Assembly (NCBI RefSeq): GCF_008326305.1
Contig: NZ_BIXY01000011.1
Coordinates: 42,377 to 106,376, forward strand
DNA: 64,000 nucleotides
Direction of reading: 5' to 3'
DNA from: Dictyobacter arantiisoli
GTDB lineage: Bacteria; Chloroflexota; Ktedonobacteria; Ktedonobacterales; Ktedonobacteraceae
Of the stretch, positions 36,855 through 45,137 are shown in pieces; position 1 is the stretch's first letter, and the number at the start of each line of letters is the position of its first letter. The notes under the pieces are model-generated. The model saw only the letters and a program-made list of their open reading frames with translations. It made no database searches and was not told where the DNA came from. Both the position numbers and the translations under genes were made by a program.

Positions 36855-37640
36855 ATGAAGTTTGGAGTCTGCACATCTATTCGGACTGTTCAGATCCTGC
36901 AAGATATTCAATTTGATTATCTTGAAGAGGCTGTACAGCGTTTTCTGCTCCCTGAAGGCTCCCAAGAGGATTTCGAGGATAATCTACGAGCTGTGCGAAA
37001 GCTAGCATTTCCAGTAGAAGCTGCTAATTCACTCCTACCTTCTAATCTTCCGATTATCGCAACCCCTGAACGCAAGATTGATGCCGGTCGTCTGGAAAAC
37101 TATATGAAGACCACGCTGCGCCGCGCCGAACAGGCGGGTATTCGGATCATTGTATTTGGCAGTGGGGTCGCACGTACCAATCCAGAGGGCTTTCCTAAAG
37201 CTGATGCCGAACAACAGGTTCAGGAACATCTGGCGACCTGGAGTAGCTGGGCCAGGAATCATGGCGTACAAATTGTGCTTGAGCCGTTGCAATATGCAGA
37301 AACAAATATCTTCAATACTGTCGCGGAAAGTGGCGAGATGGTCCAGAGGATTGTGGAGAGTGGCGCACGTCTGTTAGCTGATACCTACCATATGGCCCTC
37401 AATCAGGAGAACCCGACATCCATGATTCCCTATGGACCGCTGCTGCGCCATGTACATGTGGCTGAGAAGCAGGAGCGCGCGGCTCCTGGTCGGTTTGGAG
37501 AGGATCAGCGTCCCTATTTCGCAGCCCTGAAGCAGGCTGGCTATGATCAGCGAATCTCGATTGAGTGTAACTGGGTTGCGTTTGAACGCGAGCTAAATCC
37601 AGCCCTGGCCGAACTCAAGCGCCAATGGGCCGAGGCATAG
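36855..37640 (+). CDS. Sugar phosphate isomerase/epimerase (TIM barrel)
   Basis: 261 residues of the xylose-isomerase-like TIM-barrel family (AP-endonuclease 2 fold), using a divalent metal. Typical pieces: the opening KFGVCTSI, IIVFGSGVART (family strand), VQIVLEPLQYAETN (metal-binding Glu), LLADTYHMALNQE (metal-binding Asp and His), HVHVAEKQERAAPG (His on the substrate side), and ISIECNW (final Glu). The start at 36855 follows GGAAAGAGGTTACA; a longer frame to 36741 has no site. First of four same-strand genes (with PGI-like, Gfo/Idh/MocA and a second isomerase), so it takes part in conversion of an unusual sugar. Confidence 0.9.
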   Translation: MKFGVCTSIRTVQILQDIQFDYLEEAVQRFLLPEGSQEDFEDNLRAVRKLAFPVEAANSLLPSNLPIIATPERKIDAGRLENYMKTTLRRAEQAGIRIIVFGSGVARTNPEGFPKADAEQQVQEHLATWSSWARNHGVQIVLEPLQYAETNIFNTVAESGEMVQRIVESGARLLADTYHMALNQENPTSMIPYGPLLRHVHVAEKQERAAPGRFGEDQRPYFAALKQAGYDQRISIECNWVAFERELNPALAELKRQWAEA

Positions 37641-37677
37641 ACAAAACGCGACATATCACGAGAAGAGGTTGTTTGTT

Positions 37678-39474
37678 ATGACATATCGGCAACATCCGCA
37701 TCAGCAGTCCGCAGCACTGCACAAATTGGTCACTGAGGATGCCGTGGGCCTGCTGCGAGGCCGCGCCGGGAAGATGGCGGTACTGGGCAGTGAGGACGGT
37801 AAGCTTAAACTGGATTGGGTAGAAGGGATTGCCCGCCTGCTAGCCGATCCAGATGGATTGGAAGCGGTGGAAAATGAGGCCAGGGCACTCTGGGAACAGG
37901 GGATTCGGCATATTATCTGGGCTGGGATGGGTGGCTCTATCATGGCGGTCCGCGTTTTAAAACAGATGGGCTTCGGTGATGCCAGCGCGGAGACCGGCAT
38001 TACCATTTATCCGCTGGATAGCACTGATCCAGCGGCCTTAAACACGATACTGCAACAGATTGCACAGGCCAAACAACAGCCCCTCACGGCATCCAATAGT
38101 GAGCTCAAGACGCTCTTGGAGGATGTGATGATGGTAGGCGTAGCGATGGGCATGACATCAGAAGAACCGATTACCCATCTGACCTGGTTTACGCAACTGC
38201 TGGAACAAGCAGGGCTATCCCCGGCAGCCCATCTGCTGGTGATGACCCTGCCAGACTCGTATCTGGATCGCTTCGCGCGCGCCCAACACGCTCCCAGCCG
38301 TCCCTTGCAACTGGATGGCGGTACCGGGACAGGAGGTCGCATGAGCGCGCCTGCTACCCGTGTCTTTCTACTACCAGCGGCGCTCTATTTATCCCGCCAG
38401 GGGCCAACAGCAGGAAAGTTGCGTCAGGTACTCAGCAAGGCCTGGAACGACCACAATCTGGAACAAGCGATGACCCAGCCAGCCCGACATCCTTTTGTGC
38501 AGCTTGCCGCAGCCCTGGCGGATACAAGCAGCGCGGGAGCTTGCCGCTTGCTGCTCAACGCGCCCGCCCCCTGGGATACTCTTTTTAGCTGGATTGAGCA
38601 GTTGATGGAGGAGAGCCTGGGCAAAGGTAAGCAAGGTGTCGTCATTTTCCAGGATCAGGAACTCAATGCACAGGCAGCAGATTTCCAGCATACAGGCACG
38701 TTGCGAGTCGTGCTCAGTGCGGATACTCAGCCAGTGACCACGACAACCCACGAAGAATTGCCGAGCTTTATGCTCCATCAGCCCTACCTGGCATCCACAA
38801 ATCCCCTTGACCGTCTGGCGGCAGTCGCCACATGTTTCCTGGGCTGGCAATTGAGTATGGCTCTCTATGGCTATCTGCAAGACATTACCTTTGCCGGACA
38901 GCCTGCAGTCGAGGCATATAAAGCCGGAGCACGGAGCCTGCGCAATCTGCCAGATCCTTTACAGCCCCTCTACTCCTGGCCTGTGACCTTTTCTGAAGGC
39001 TCACTGAAGCTGTATGCACCGCTTAATGTTATAGAACAGGCAACGCCAGCAGCGGTTCTGGCAAGCACGCTCAAACGCGTACGACCTGCTTATTTGGATT
39101 GTACGATCAACGGCGAGGTTTTCCCAGAGCTGAAAGATGCCCTGGCACAGATCGTTTTTCCGCTGGCGAACCGCTTGCTCGGTATCCCTGCCAAGCTGCG
39201 TCAGGCTCCCGCGGACTATCATTCTACCGAGCAGAGTGAGATGGATGGGCCGCCTGATCTGGTCAGCCTGCGTATCCTGTTCCATCAACATGAACACATT
39301 CAGCTCGGAACATACAGTGATACCTTCCTGCTAGCCCAGGCCGTGAGTACCTGGCAAGCAATGATCGGACAAAACCGCCAATGCTTCTTGCTGGTTATCG
39401 ATGGCAGCGCCCAACAGGCGGCGAGCCAACTCACCGGCTATCTAAGGGGCGTGGTACAAGAGCTACGTTCATAA
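37678..39474 (+). CDS. Divergent PGI-superfamily protein lacking the sugar-phosphate motif
   Basis: 598 residues. A phosphoglucose-isomerase-like fold is indicated by IIWAGMGGSIMAVRVLKQMG (the G-x-G-G-S loop), TGGRMSAPATRVF (matching GGR-(Y/F)-S) and ITFAGQPAVEAYK (compare N-P-F-x-Q-P-x-V-E-x-x-K of other PGI-like proteins). At the position where true enzymes have SK(S/T)GTT-x-E, this protein reads VGVAMGMTSEEP, so the phosphate-gripping Ser-Lys is gone. It may isomerise a non-phosphorylated or otherwise modified sugar, or be a sensor. Start ATG at 37678 has AAGAGG upstream; an in-frame TTG lies three codons earlier. Second gene of the sugar operon; 37 bases separate it from the first. Confidence 0.75.
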   Translation: MTYRQHPHQQSAALHKLVTEDAVGLLRGRAGKMAVLGSEDGKLKLDWVEGIARLLADPDGLEAVENEARALWEQGIRHIIWAGMGGSIMAVRVLKQMGFGDASAETGITIYPLDSTDPAALNTILQQIAQAKQQPLTASNSELKTLLEDVMMVGVAMGMTSEEPITHLTWFTQLLEQAGLSPAAHLLVMTLPDSYLDRFARAQHAPSRPLQLDGGTGTGGRMSAPATRVFLLPAALYLSRQGPTAGKLRQVLSKAWNDHNLEQAMTQPARHPFVQLAAALADTSSAGACRLLLNAPAPWDTLFSWIEQLMEESLGKGKQGVVIFQDQELNAQAADFQHTGTLRVVLSADTQPVTTTTHEELPSFMLHQPYLASTNPLDRLAAVATCFLGWQLSMALYGYLQDITFAGQPAVEAYKAGARSLRNLPDPLQPLYSWPVTFSEGSLKLYAPLNVIEQATPAAVLASTLKRVRPAYLDCTINGEVFPELKDALAQIVFPLANRLLGIPAKLRQAPADYHSTEQSEMDGPPDLVSLRILFHQHEHIQLGTYSDTFLLAQAVSTWQAMIGQNRQCFLLVIDGSAQQAASQLTGYLRGVVQELRS

Positions 39475-39534
39475 AGCCTCTCAGCAAATAGTATTCAGAT
39501 GATGCATCCAAAAAAACACATGAGGTAAAAACAG

Positions 39535-40596
39535 ATGACAACGAAAATGCGTTTTGGGATCGTTGGCTGCGGAGTTATCGGTCCGACACACGCGGAGGCA
39601 ATTCAGACCCTGCCTGATGCAGAACTGGTGGCGATCGCCGATATTGTGCCTGAAAAGGCTCAGAAGATGGCGGACAAGTTTCATGTGACGGCCTATACTG
39701 ATCTGCAAACCATGCTTGAGCAAGAGCAGCTCGATATTGTCGATGTCTGTACACCCAGCGGCCTGCATGGTAAACATGCCTGTCAGATCATGCGCGCGGG
39801 CAGTCATGTGATCATCGAAAAACCAATGGAGATTCAACACGAGCGCATCGCCGAGATATTAGCAGTACAGCGTGAGACGGGAAAGAAGCTGGCAGTTATC
39901 AGTCAACACCGTTTCGACGAGTCCTCACAGCGCCTGCATGAACTGGTTGGGCAGAAGGAATTGGGGCGGATTGTAATGGGCAATGCCGCCATTCCCTGGT
40001 GGCGCTCACAACAATATTACGATAGTGGGGCCTGGCGCGGGACCTGGGAACTCGATGGCGGTGGCGTGCTCATGAATCAATCGATCCACTCAATCGATAT
40101 CCTGCAATGGCTAATGGGGCGTGTGAAGAGCATTTATGCCTATACCGATACGCTCGTCCATAAAATGGAGACAGAGGACGCGGCGGTAGCCATCCTGCGC
40201 TTCGAGAACGGGGCACTGGGCACGATTGTAGCCACAACCGGAGCCTATCCAGGCGTTACCACACGTATTGAGGTCTTTGGAGAGCGCGGCTCAGCCGTGA
40301 TTGAGGATGACCGGCTCAAATATCTGCGTCTCGCCAGTGAAGATACGGAAGAGGCCGGACCCTATGGTGGCGGGAAGAAACATCAAGCGGACGTTGAAAC
40401 AGACCAGAAGGATACAGCCAGTGATCCAGCAGCCTTACAAGCGACCACCCATGCGCGTCAGATCGCGGATATGATGCGTGCGATACGCGAAGATGGTACG
40501 CCACTGGTTGATGGATATGCCGCCAGTCATCCTGTCGAGATCATTCTTGGCATTTATGAATCCGCCCGCACGGGTAAAGAGGTAACATTATCATGA
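39535..40596 (+). CDS. Gfo/Idh/MocA family NAD(P)-dependent oxidoreductase
   Basis: 353 residues. N-terminal Rossmann domain with FGIVGCGVIGPTHAEAI, CTPSGLHGKHA and the family hallmark VIIEKPMEI, whose Lys acts at the catalytic site; the C-terminal alpha/beta domain holds GGGVLMNQSIHSIDIL, with the His used as catalytic or substrate-binding residue. These enzymes oxidise or reduce hydroxyl groups of sugars, inositols and their derivatives. The stop overlaps the next start (ATGA at 40593-40596). Third gene of the isomerase/PGI-like/oxidoreductase/isomerase operon. Confidence 0.94.
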   Translation: MTTKMRFGIVGCGVIGPTHAEAIQTLPDAELVAIADIVPEKAQKMADKFHVTAYTDLQTMLEQEQLDIVDVCTPSGLHGKHACQIMRAGSHVIIEKPMEIQHERIAEILAVQRETGKKLAVISQHRFDESSQRLHELVGQKELGRIVMGNAAIPWWRSQQYYDSGAWRGTWELDGGGVLMNQSIHSIDILQWLMGRVKSIYAYTDTLVHKMETEDAAVAILRFENGALGTIVATTGAYPGVTTRIEVFGERGSAVIEDDRLKYLRLASEDTEEAGPYGGGKKHQADVETDQKDTASDPAALQATTHARQIADMMRAIREDGTPLVDGYAASHPVEIILGIYESARTGKEVTLS

Positions 40597-41432
40597 TTCA
40601 TTTATCCGCTTTTGCAGATGAAATCTCACCTGACCTGAATGAACAAATCGCGGTTTTGCACAGCGAGAATATTCACTATATCGACCTGCGTTCGGTCTGG
40701 AAGGTCAATGTGCTTGACTTCTCAGATCAGCAGATCGAGGATATCAAGCGGACACTCAAGGAGGCCAGGATCGGTGTGGCTGCGATTGGCTCGCCAATCG
40801 GCAAGGTGCCCATAGATAGTTCGTTCGAGGAACAGTTGCACCGTTTTGAGCGTGCCCTCAAAATCGCCCAGGCCCTCTCAGCGCCCTACATCCGCATCTT
40901 CTCCTTCTATCCGCCCATCCAGGATGAAGCTGGCTCAAGCAATCCAGCGGCCTATCGGGATGAAGTGCTCAGCAATCTGCGCGAAATGACCAGATTGGCA
41001 CGTGCCGCTGGAATTATCCTGATTCACGAGAACGAGAAAGCCATCTACGGTGACAGTATCGAGCGCAACGTGGACCTGCTCAAGAGCATCAATGATCCCC
41101 ATTTTCGCGCGGTGCTCGATCCAGCGAACTACCTGCAATGCGATCAGGTTCCCTATCCAGGCGCGTACGAAGCCATTGCGCCCTGGCTGGAATATGTCCA
41201 CGTCAAAGATGTACGAACCGACGGCACGATGGCAGTAGCCGGGGATGGAGCGGCAAGCTGGTCTGCGATCCTGGAACGTCTGCGCAGAGATGGCTATGCG
41301 GGCTTTGTGGCCCTCGAACCGCATCTTCAGTCAGCAGGACAATATCAGGGCTTCAGTGGACCGGAACTATTCCACCAGGCCTCACGCGCCCTGCAGGATC
41401 TCCTGCGCGCCATGGGTTGGTCCTATGCCTGA
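40593..41432 (+). CDS. Sugar phosphate isomerase/epimerase (TIM barrel)
   Basis: 279 residues, a second xylose-isomerase-like TIM-barrel protein. Landmarks: HLSAFADEISPDLNEQIAVL (family opening), IILIHENEKAIYGDS (metal Glu), RAVLDPANYLQC (metal Asp), YVHVKDVRTDG (His-x-Lys-Asp) and FVALEPHLQ (final metal Glu). It starts inside the stop of the Gfo/Idh/MocA gene, so the two are translationally coupled and likely act on consecutive intermediates (oxidation to a keto-sugar, then isomerisation or epimerisation). It ends the operon; a MITE-like element follows. Confidence 0.93.
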   Translation: MIHLSAFADEISPDLNEQIAVLHSENIHYIDLRSVWKVNVLDFSDQQIEDIKRTLKEARIGVAAIGSPIGKVPIDSSFEEQLHRFERALKIAQALSAPYIRIFSFYPPIQDEAGSSNPAAYRDEVLSNLREMTRLARAAGIILIHENEKAIYGDSIERNVDLLKSINDPHFRAVLDPANYLQCDQVPYPGAYEAIAPWLEYVHVKDVRTDGTMAVAGDGAASWSAILERLRRDGYAGFVALEPHLQSAGQYQGFSGPELFHQASRALQDLLRAMGWSYA

Positions 41433-41450
41433 GTGAAAGGAAACAGAGTA

Positions 41451-41573
41451 CTAGTACTGCGTTACAGTTCATTTGAAGGAATGGGAGAGAGAATGGGGCA
41501 CAGCCCCCAGTCAAGAGGCTGCCGTCCCTTGCATCCCCGCTCTAGTCCCTTCAAATGAGCTTTGACGCACTAG
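41451..41573. mobile_element. 123-bp MITE-like element with inverted ends
   Basis: The left end CTAGTACTGCGTTACAGTTC followed by ATTTGAAGG is matched, inverted, by CCTTCAAATGAGC then TTTGACGCACTAG at the right end (about 26 bases with a few mismatches). The centre (GGGGCACAGCCCC, GGCTGCCGTCCCTTGCATCC) resembles part of the 138-bp tandem units and of 44818-44905. No coding capacity. It follows the sugar operon. Confidence 0.6.
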
Positions 41574-41634
41574 AGACAAACGGGCTTTTTCCTGCTATGA
41601 TTGAGGTAAATCATAGAGGAGCTTAGCTGTATCC

Positions 41635-42306
41635 ATGACGTTATTTGTAGTGACACCACTCCTGGTTGAATTAGATGCCTTGACCGAAGGTCTGGTCAGG
41701 CGGGGCTTTGAAAAACAGGATATACAGGTCGGTAAATTGCCTGTACGTTTCTTTGCGGAACTTAATCTGGCCCTGGCGGTGGGCGGCCTTGGCAAATCTC
41801 AATGTGCCGTACAAACCCAGCATTTGATCGATAATTATAAGCATGTAGATGGTGTGATCTGTGCTGGCGCGGCCGGGGCCCTGGCGCAAGAGATTGCAGT
41901 GGGTGATCTGGTGGTGGCACGCGAGACCGTTGAGCACGACTTTAAACATAAATTTATCAAGAGCCCCCTGCCACGCTTCACCGCGTCACCGGACATCCTG
42001 GCTCAGTTGGAGCAGAAAGCCTTCTCAACCACTAACTTCACCGTACATTATGGCAATATGGCGAGCGGCGATGAGGATATCATTGAGACCGAGCGCGCTC
42101 AGGAGATTCGCGCCCTGACTGATGCGATTGGGGTGGCCTGGGAAGGGGCTGGAGTGGCACGCGCCTGCCTGTTCAGTCAGATCCCCTTCCTGGAGATACG
42201 CGGCATCAGCGATACCGCCAACCACGATGCGCCAGCCGACTTCCTCAGCAATGTAGGTCTGGCTATGGATAATCTGGCCGCCCTGCTCGTCAACCTGCGC
42301 AGCTAA
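41635..42306 (+). CDS. Nucleoside phosphorylase-family hydrolase (MTA/SAH nucleosidase-like)
   Basis: 223 residues of the PNP/UDP phosphorylase fold. Signs: VTPLLVELDALTEGL (opening with the Glu region), GVICAGAAGALAQEIAVGDLVVA (phosphate/ribose loop), a middle AWEGAGVARACLF (E-x-A/G motif at the ribose site) and FLEIRGISDTAN (with catalytic Asp). These suit 5'-methylthioadenosine/S-adenosylhomocysteine nucleosidase or the related futalosine hydrolase; I cannot separate them without alignment. The ribosome site GAGGAGC lies 13 bases upstream, rather far. Monocistronic, followed by the third copy of the covarying-hairpin element. Confidence 0.78.
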   Translation: MTLFVVTPLLVELDALTEGLVRRGFEKQDIQVGKLPVRFFAELNLALAVGGLGKSQCAVQTQHLIDNYKHVDGVICAGAAGALAQEIAVGDLVVARETVEHDFKHKFIKSPLPRFTASPDILAQLEQKAFSTTNFTVHYGNMASGDEDIIETERAQEIRALTDAIGVAWEGAGVARACLFSQIPFLEIRGISDTANHDAPADFLSNVGLAMDNLAALLVNLRS

Positions 42307-42335
42307 CCACAGCCGGTCAGCTTATAAGTACATCC

Positions 42336-42531
42336 TTATCTGGCCAATACCAGCGCGATCTTGCGGCTCCCTGGCTGGCAGGCGCGTGCGCGCCTGCGCC
42401 CTTTTTATTATGTGATGCAGAAAAGGTTCGAAGAGCCTTTTCTGCATCACATAATAAAAATCTGTTTGAGCACCGCAGGTGCAAAAACTCATGCACAGAG
42501 ACCATGGAGACCATAGGAGGCTGACACTTTG
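42336..42531 (+). repeat. Covarying-hairpin element, copy 3
   Basis: Left block CCAATACCAGCGCGATCTTG, CCCTGGCTGGCAGG, a GC hairpin GCAGGCGCG-tg-CGCGCCTGC, central perfect 25-bp hairpin (42402-42426 with 42436-42460, 9-nt loop), then CTGTTTGAGCACCGCAGG and AAAACTCATGCACAGAGA. The right end GGAGGCTGACACTTTGTTAG abuts the ogt stop. It fills the gap between convergent nucleosidase and ogt genes. Flanks are nearly identical to copy 2, while the hairpin sequence is different. Confidence 0.8.
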
Positions 42532-43077
42532 TTAGAGAGCAGCCGTGGATAGCTGGCGGCGGGTCTTTTTTGGCTGGTTGCTATAGCCTTCATGCTGCAA
42601 GAGCCATTGCTTGCGCTCCAGCCCGCCCGCATAGCCGGTGAGCGATTGATTGGCTCCAACAACCCGATGACAGGGCAGGACGATGGCGACAGGATTGAGC
42701 GCATTGGTACCGCCAACCGCACGATAGGCTGTCGGATTGCCCAATCGGGCCGCTAACTCACCATAGGTAATGGTCGTGCCGGATGGGATATTGCGCAATG
42801 CCTGCCAGACCTGCTGCTGAAAAGGCGTGCCACCAGTGCTGACAGGGATAGTATCCAGGGAGTGATAGTCACCTGCCAGATAGGCACGCAGGCTGCTACT
42901 GAAGCCACAGGGATCGATCGCGGGCTGCAGATGGATGGAGCGATAGCGCTGTTCAAGCAATCTCAGCATGCGCGGCTCGTAATCAGTATAGTCGAGGGAG
43001 CACAGCCGCTCACCATCCACAACAAGCACAATCGGGCCAATGGGCGACTCGACTGTATCATAGAGTAACTCTTTCAT
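42532..43077 (-). CDS. ogt: Methylated-DNA--protein-cysteine S-methyltransferase
   Basis: 181 residues. Suicidal repair protein that moves the methyl group from O6-methylguanine (or O4-methylthymine) to its own cysteine. The active site PCHRVVGANQSLTGYAGGLE is complete (Cys in PCHRV), preceded by the helix-turn-helix TPFQQQVWQALRNIPSGTTITYGELA and the Asn hinge. The N-terminal ribonuclease-H-like domain is present; the short C-terminal tail is basic. It is divergent from ada-alkA and shares a control region with it, so both are likely induced by alkylation damage. The start follows AAAGGATCAAGGG. Confidence 0.95.
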   Translation of the reverse strand: MKELLYDTVESPIGPIVLVVDGERLCSLDYTDYEPRMLRLLEQRYRSIHLQPAIDPCGFSSSLRAYLAGDYHSLDTIPVSTGGTPFQQQVWQALRNIPSGTTITYGELAARLGNPTAYRAVGGTNALNPVAIVLPCHRVVGANQSLTGYAGGLERKQWLLQHEGYSNQPKKTRRQLSTAAL

Positions 43078-43179
43078 CCCTTGATCCTTTCATGGGTAGC
43101 TGGTCGCTCGCTGGCACCATAACGATACCCGAGCAGACATTCGGTTGTACTCCAGCATAGCCGATCTGACAAGTTCTGG

Positions 43180-43261
43180 CTAGCGGTTTTCGGACATGAG
43201 CATCACATTACATCCTCTATGAGCCAGTATATACAGCACGGTCATGTCCGAAAACCGCTAG
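43180..43261. promoter_or_regulatory. 20-bp perfect inverted repeat in the ogt / ada-alkA control region
   Basis: CTAGCGGTTTTCGGACATGA (43180-43199) is exactly mirrored at 43242-43261, with a 42-base spacer. The arms sit between the divergent starts (43077 and 43294). Each arm could be an operator for the Ada regulator, one per promoter. They differ from the E. coli Ada box (AAAGCGCA), so this would be a lineage-specific site; a mobile-element end pair is an alternative. Confidence 0.6.
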
Positions 43262-43293
43262 TCGTGGGCATAGTTTTCGAGTATCCTATATGC

Positions 43294-44754
43294 ATGGAAA
43301 CAGCAAGCACTATTCATACAGATTTTGATCTTTGCTATCGTGCGCTGCTCAGCCGTGATGCACGCTTCGATGGGCGCTTCTTTACCGCGGTGACCACAAC
43401 GGGCATTTATTGTCGACCTATTTGCCCCGCCACGACGCCGCTAGAACAGCATGTACGCTTTTATGCTTGTGCGGCCGCAGCGGAAGCTGCAGGATTTCGT
43501 GCGTGCCGACGCTGCCATCCTGAGGCCAGTCCTGGATCGCCAGACTGGAATGTGCGCGCCGATCTGGTGGCCCGTGCGCTGCACTTGATTGCTGATGGCG
43601 TTGTCAATACGGAAGGGGTTCGTGGGCTCGCCCAACGGCTCTCTGTGAGCGAACGGCATATTCATCGCGAATTGGTGGCCGAGGTTGGCGTAGGACCGCT
43701 GGCATTGGCTCGTAGCAGGCGCGCTCAGACAGCACGTCTGCTGCTTGACCAGACATCACTCTCACTAACAACTATTGCCTTCAGCGCTGGCTTTAACAGT
43801 ATTCGCCAGTTCAATGAAAGTATGCAAGCGGCGTTTGGTTGCGCTCCATCAGAACTGCGTCAACGCACCTGCCCTGCCAATAATGGAGATGGCAAGCTCA
43901 CATTACGTTTACACTATCGCCCTCCCCTCGCGCTGGATCCGCTGCTGGCCTACCTTGAGCGCCGAGCGCTACCGGGGATCGAAGAGGTCAGTGCAGGATG
44001 CTATCGACGTACAGTAGCCTTTCAGCGTTCACGAGGTATTATCGAGATTGAGCCCATTGCTGGCAAAAATGCCTTGTTGGTTCATCTGCAGCTCAACGAT
44101 CTGAGTGAGCTTGGTCTGATCGTGCAGCGCTGCCGCCAACTCTTCGATCTGGATGCTGATCCAGCAGCTATCGCGGACATCCTGGGGGCTGATCCATTGC
44201 TTGCCTCTCTTGTCGAGGCACAACCGGGACTGCGCATTCCAGGTGCTATCAATGGCTTTGAACTGGCGCTACGGGCTATCCTGGGACAACAGGTATCCAT
44301 AGCGGGAGCCAGAACGCTATGCGCCCGTATGGTTACTAGATGCGGAGAAAAAATCTCTGAACCCCAGGGTTCACTGACGCATTTCTTCCCAACACCAGAG
44401 CAAATTCTGGCCGCCGACCTGCAAGGATTGGGATTAACACAGGCACGAATCCAGGCGATCCAGGCCCTGGCCCGGGCAGTCGTCACTGAAGGATTGGGAT
44501 TGGAACGAGACGCGGAGCGAGAGCGTACCAATGCACAACTGCTCTCCTTACCAGGGATAGGACCCTGGACCGCATCCTATATCGCCATGCGTGCCCTGGG
44601 TGATCCCAACGCCCTGCCAGCCACTGATCTGGGCCTACGTCACGCTTTTGAAGCACATGGCCTCAAAACCGATGCTCGTAGCATTCTATCCTATGCTGAA
44701 AAGTGGCGTCCCTGGCGCGCCTACGCCACCCATTATTTATGGAATACCCTCTAA
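43294..44754 (+). CDS. Ada-AlkA fusion: methyl-phosphotriester sensor/activator plus 3-methyladenine glycosylase II
   Basis: 486 residues. Order: Ada N-terminal zinc domain (~10-75: ARFDGRFFTAVTTTGIYCRP, CPA, ACRRCHPE, four Cys with the methyl-accepting first one), an AraC helix-turn-helix pair (~90-195), then AlkA N-terminal domain and HhH-GPD glycosylase (~205-486; AILGQQVSIAGA, LLSLPGIGPWTASYIAMRALGDPNALPATDLG split here at the hairpin G-I-G-P-W and the catalytic Asp in ATDLG). It would sense alkylated DNA, activate its own and the ogt promoter, and excise alkylated bases. Start at 43294 is chosen since a start at 43219 would run through the inverted repeat and has no ribosome site; even here the site is weak. 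Confidence 0.93.
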   Translation: METASTIHTDFDLCYRALLSRDARFDGRFFTAVTTTGIYCRPICPATTPLEQHVRFYACAAAAEAAGFRACRRCHPEASPGSPDWNVRADLVARALHLIADGVVNTEGVRGLAQRLSVSERHIHRELVAEVGVGPLALARSRRAQTARLLLDQTSLSLTTIAFSAGFNSIRQFNESMQAAFGCAPSELRQRTCPANNGDGKLTLRLHYRPPLALDPLLAYLERRALPGIEEVSAGCYRRTVAFQRSRGIIEIEPIAGKNALLVHLQLNDLSELGLIVQRCRQLFDLDADPAAIADILGADPLLASLVEAQPGLRIPGAINGFELALRAILGQQVSIAGARTLCARMVTRCGEKISEPQGSLTHFFPTPEQILAADLQGLGLTQARIQAIQALARAVVTEGLGLERDAERERTNAQLLSLPGIGPWTASYIAMRALGDPNALPATDLGLRHAFEAHGLKTDARSILSYAEKWRPWRAYATHYLWNTL

Positions 44755-44774
44755 ACCAGACAAACAAATAGCAA

Positions 44775-44807
44775 GAGGCCTACTACATATGATTGTTAGT
44801 AGGCCTC
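44775..44807 (+). terminator. Terminator after ada-alkA
   Basis: GAGGCCTACTA (44775-44785) pairs exactly with 44797-44807, 11-nt loop, 21 bases after the stop; a short pyrimidine run (CTTTGGCTCTCC) follows. Confidence 0.6.
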
Positions 44808-44817
44808 CTTTGGCTCT

Positions 44818-44905
44818 CCGTCCTTCCGGGTGGTGGAAGAGGGAAGGTGCGAGGACGCCTCGCGCTCCGTCAGGGTCTGCCACCCCTGCACCCCGCTTTC
44901 ACCCT
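44818..44905. repeat. GC-rich dispersed repeat (CCCTGCACCCCGCTTT type)
   Basis: The segment GTCAGGGTCTGCCACCCCTG then CACCCCGCTTT resembles GTCAAGAGGCTGCCGTCCCTTGCATCCCCGCT at 41510-41541 (quoted here only by its blocks GGCTGCCGTCCC and TTGCATCCCCGCT) and GGGCTCGCCGCCC plus TTTGCAATCCCGCTT in the 138-bp tandem units. All are intergenic. Confidence 0.5.
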
Positions 44906-45137
44906 AAAGTATGTAGCCCCCCTTTTATTATGATCAATCACTTATAACAATAAATCCCTCCTGCTAGATGACTTTACATTTGATGTTCAAAGTTTTTATA
45001 CGTTCTTCTATAGTAGTCATCCATAGATGTGGCTTTTTGAATACATTCACCTCTTTGCAGAGAAAGCTTCTCTCGTATGAGTAGCTTCTATGCACGATCA
45101 TTGCCCGAAGCCACACTCTTCGCGAGGAGGCGATAGA

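Noticed and set aside
43219..43293. Upstream start of ada-alkA at 43219
   Set aside because: It would translate the right arm of the inverted repeat and has no ribosome site; the Ada domain begins after 43294.
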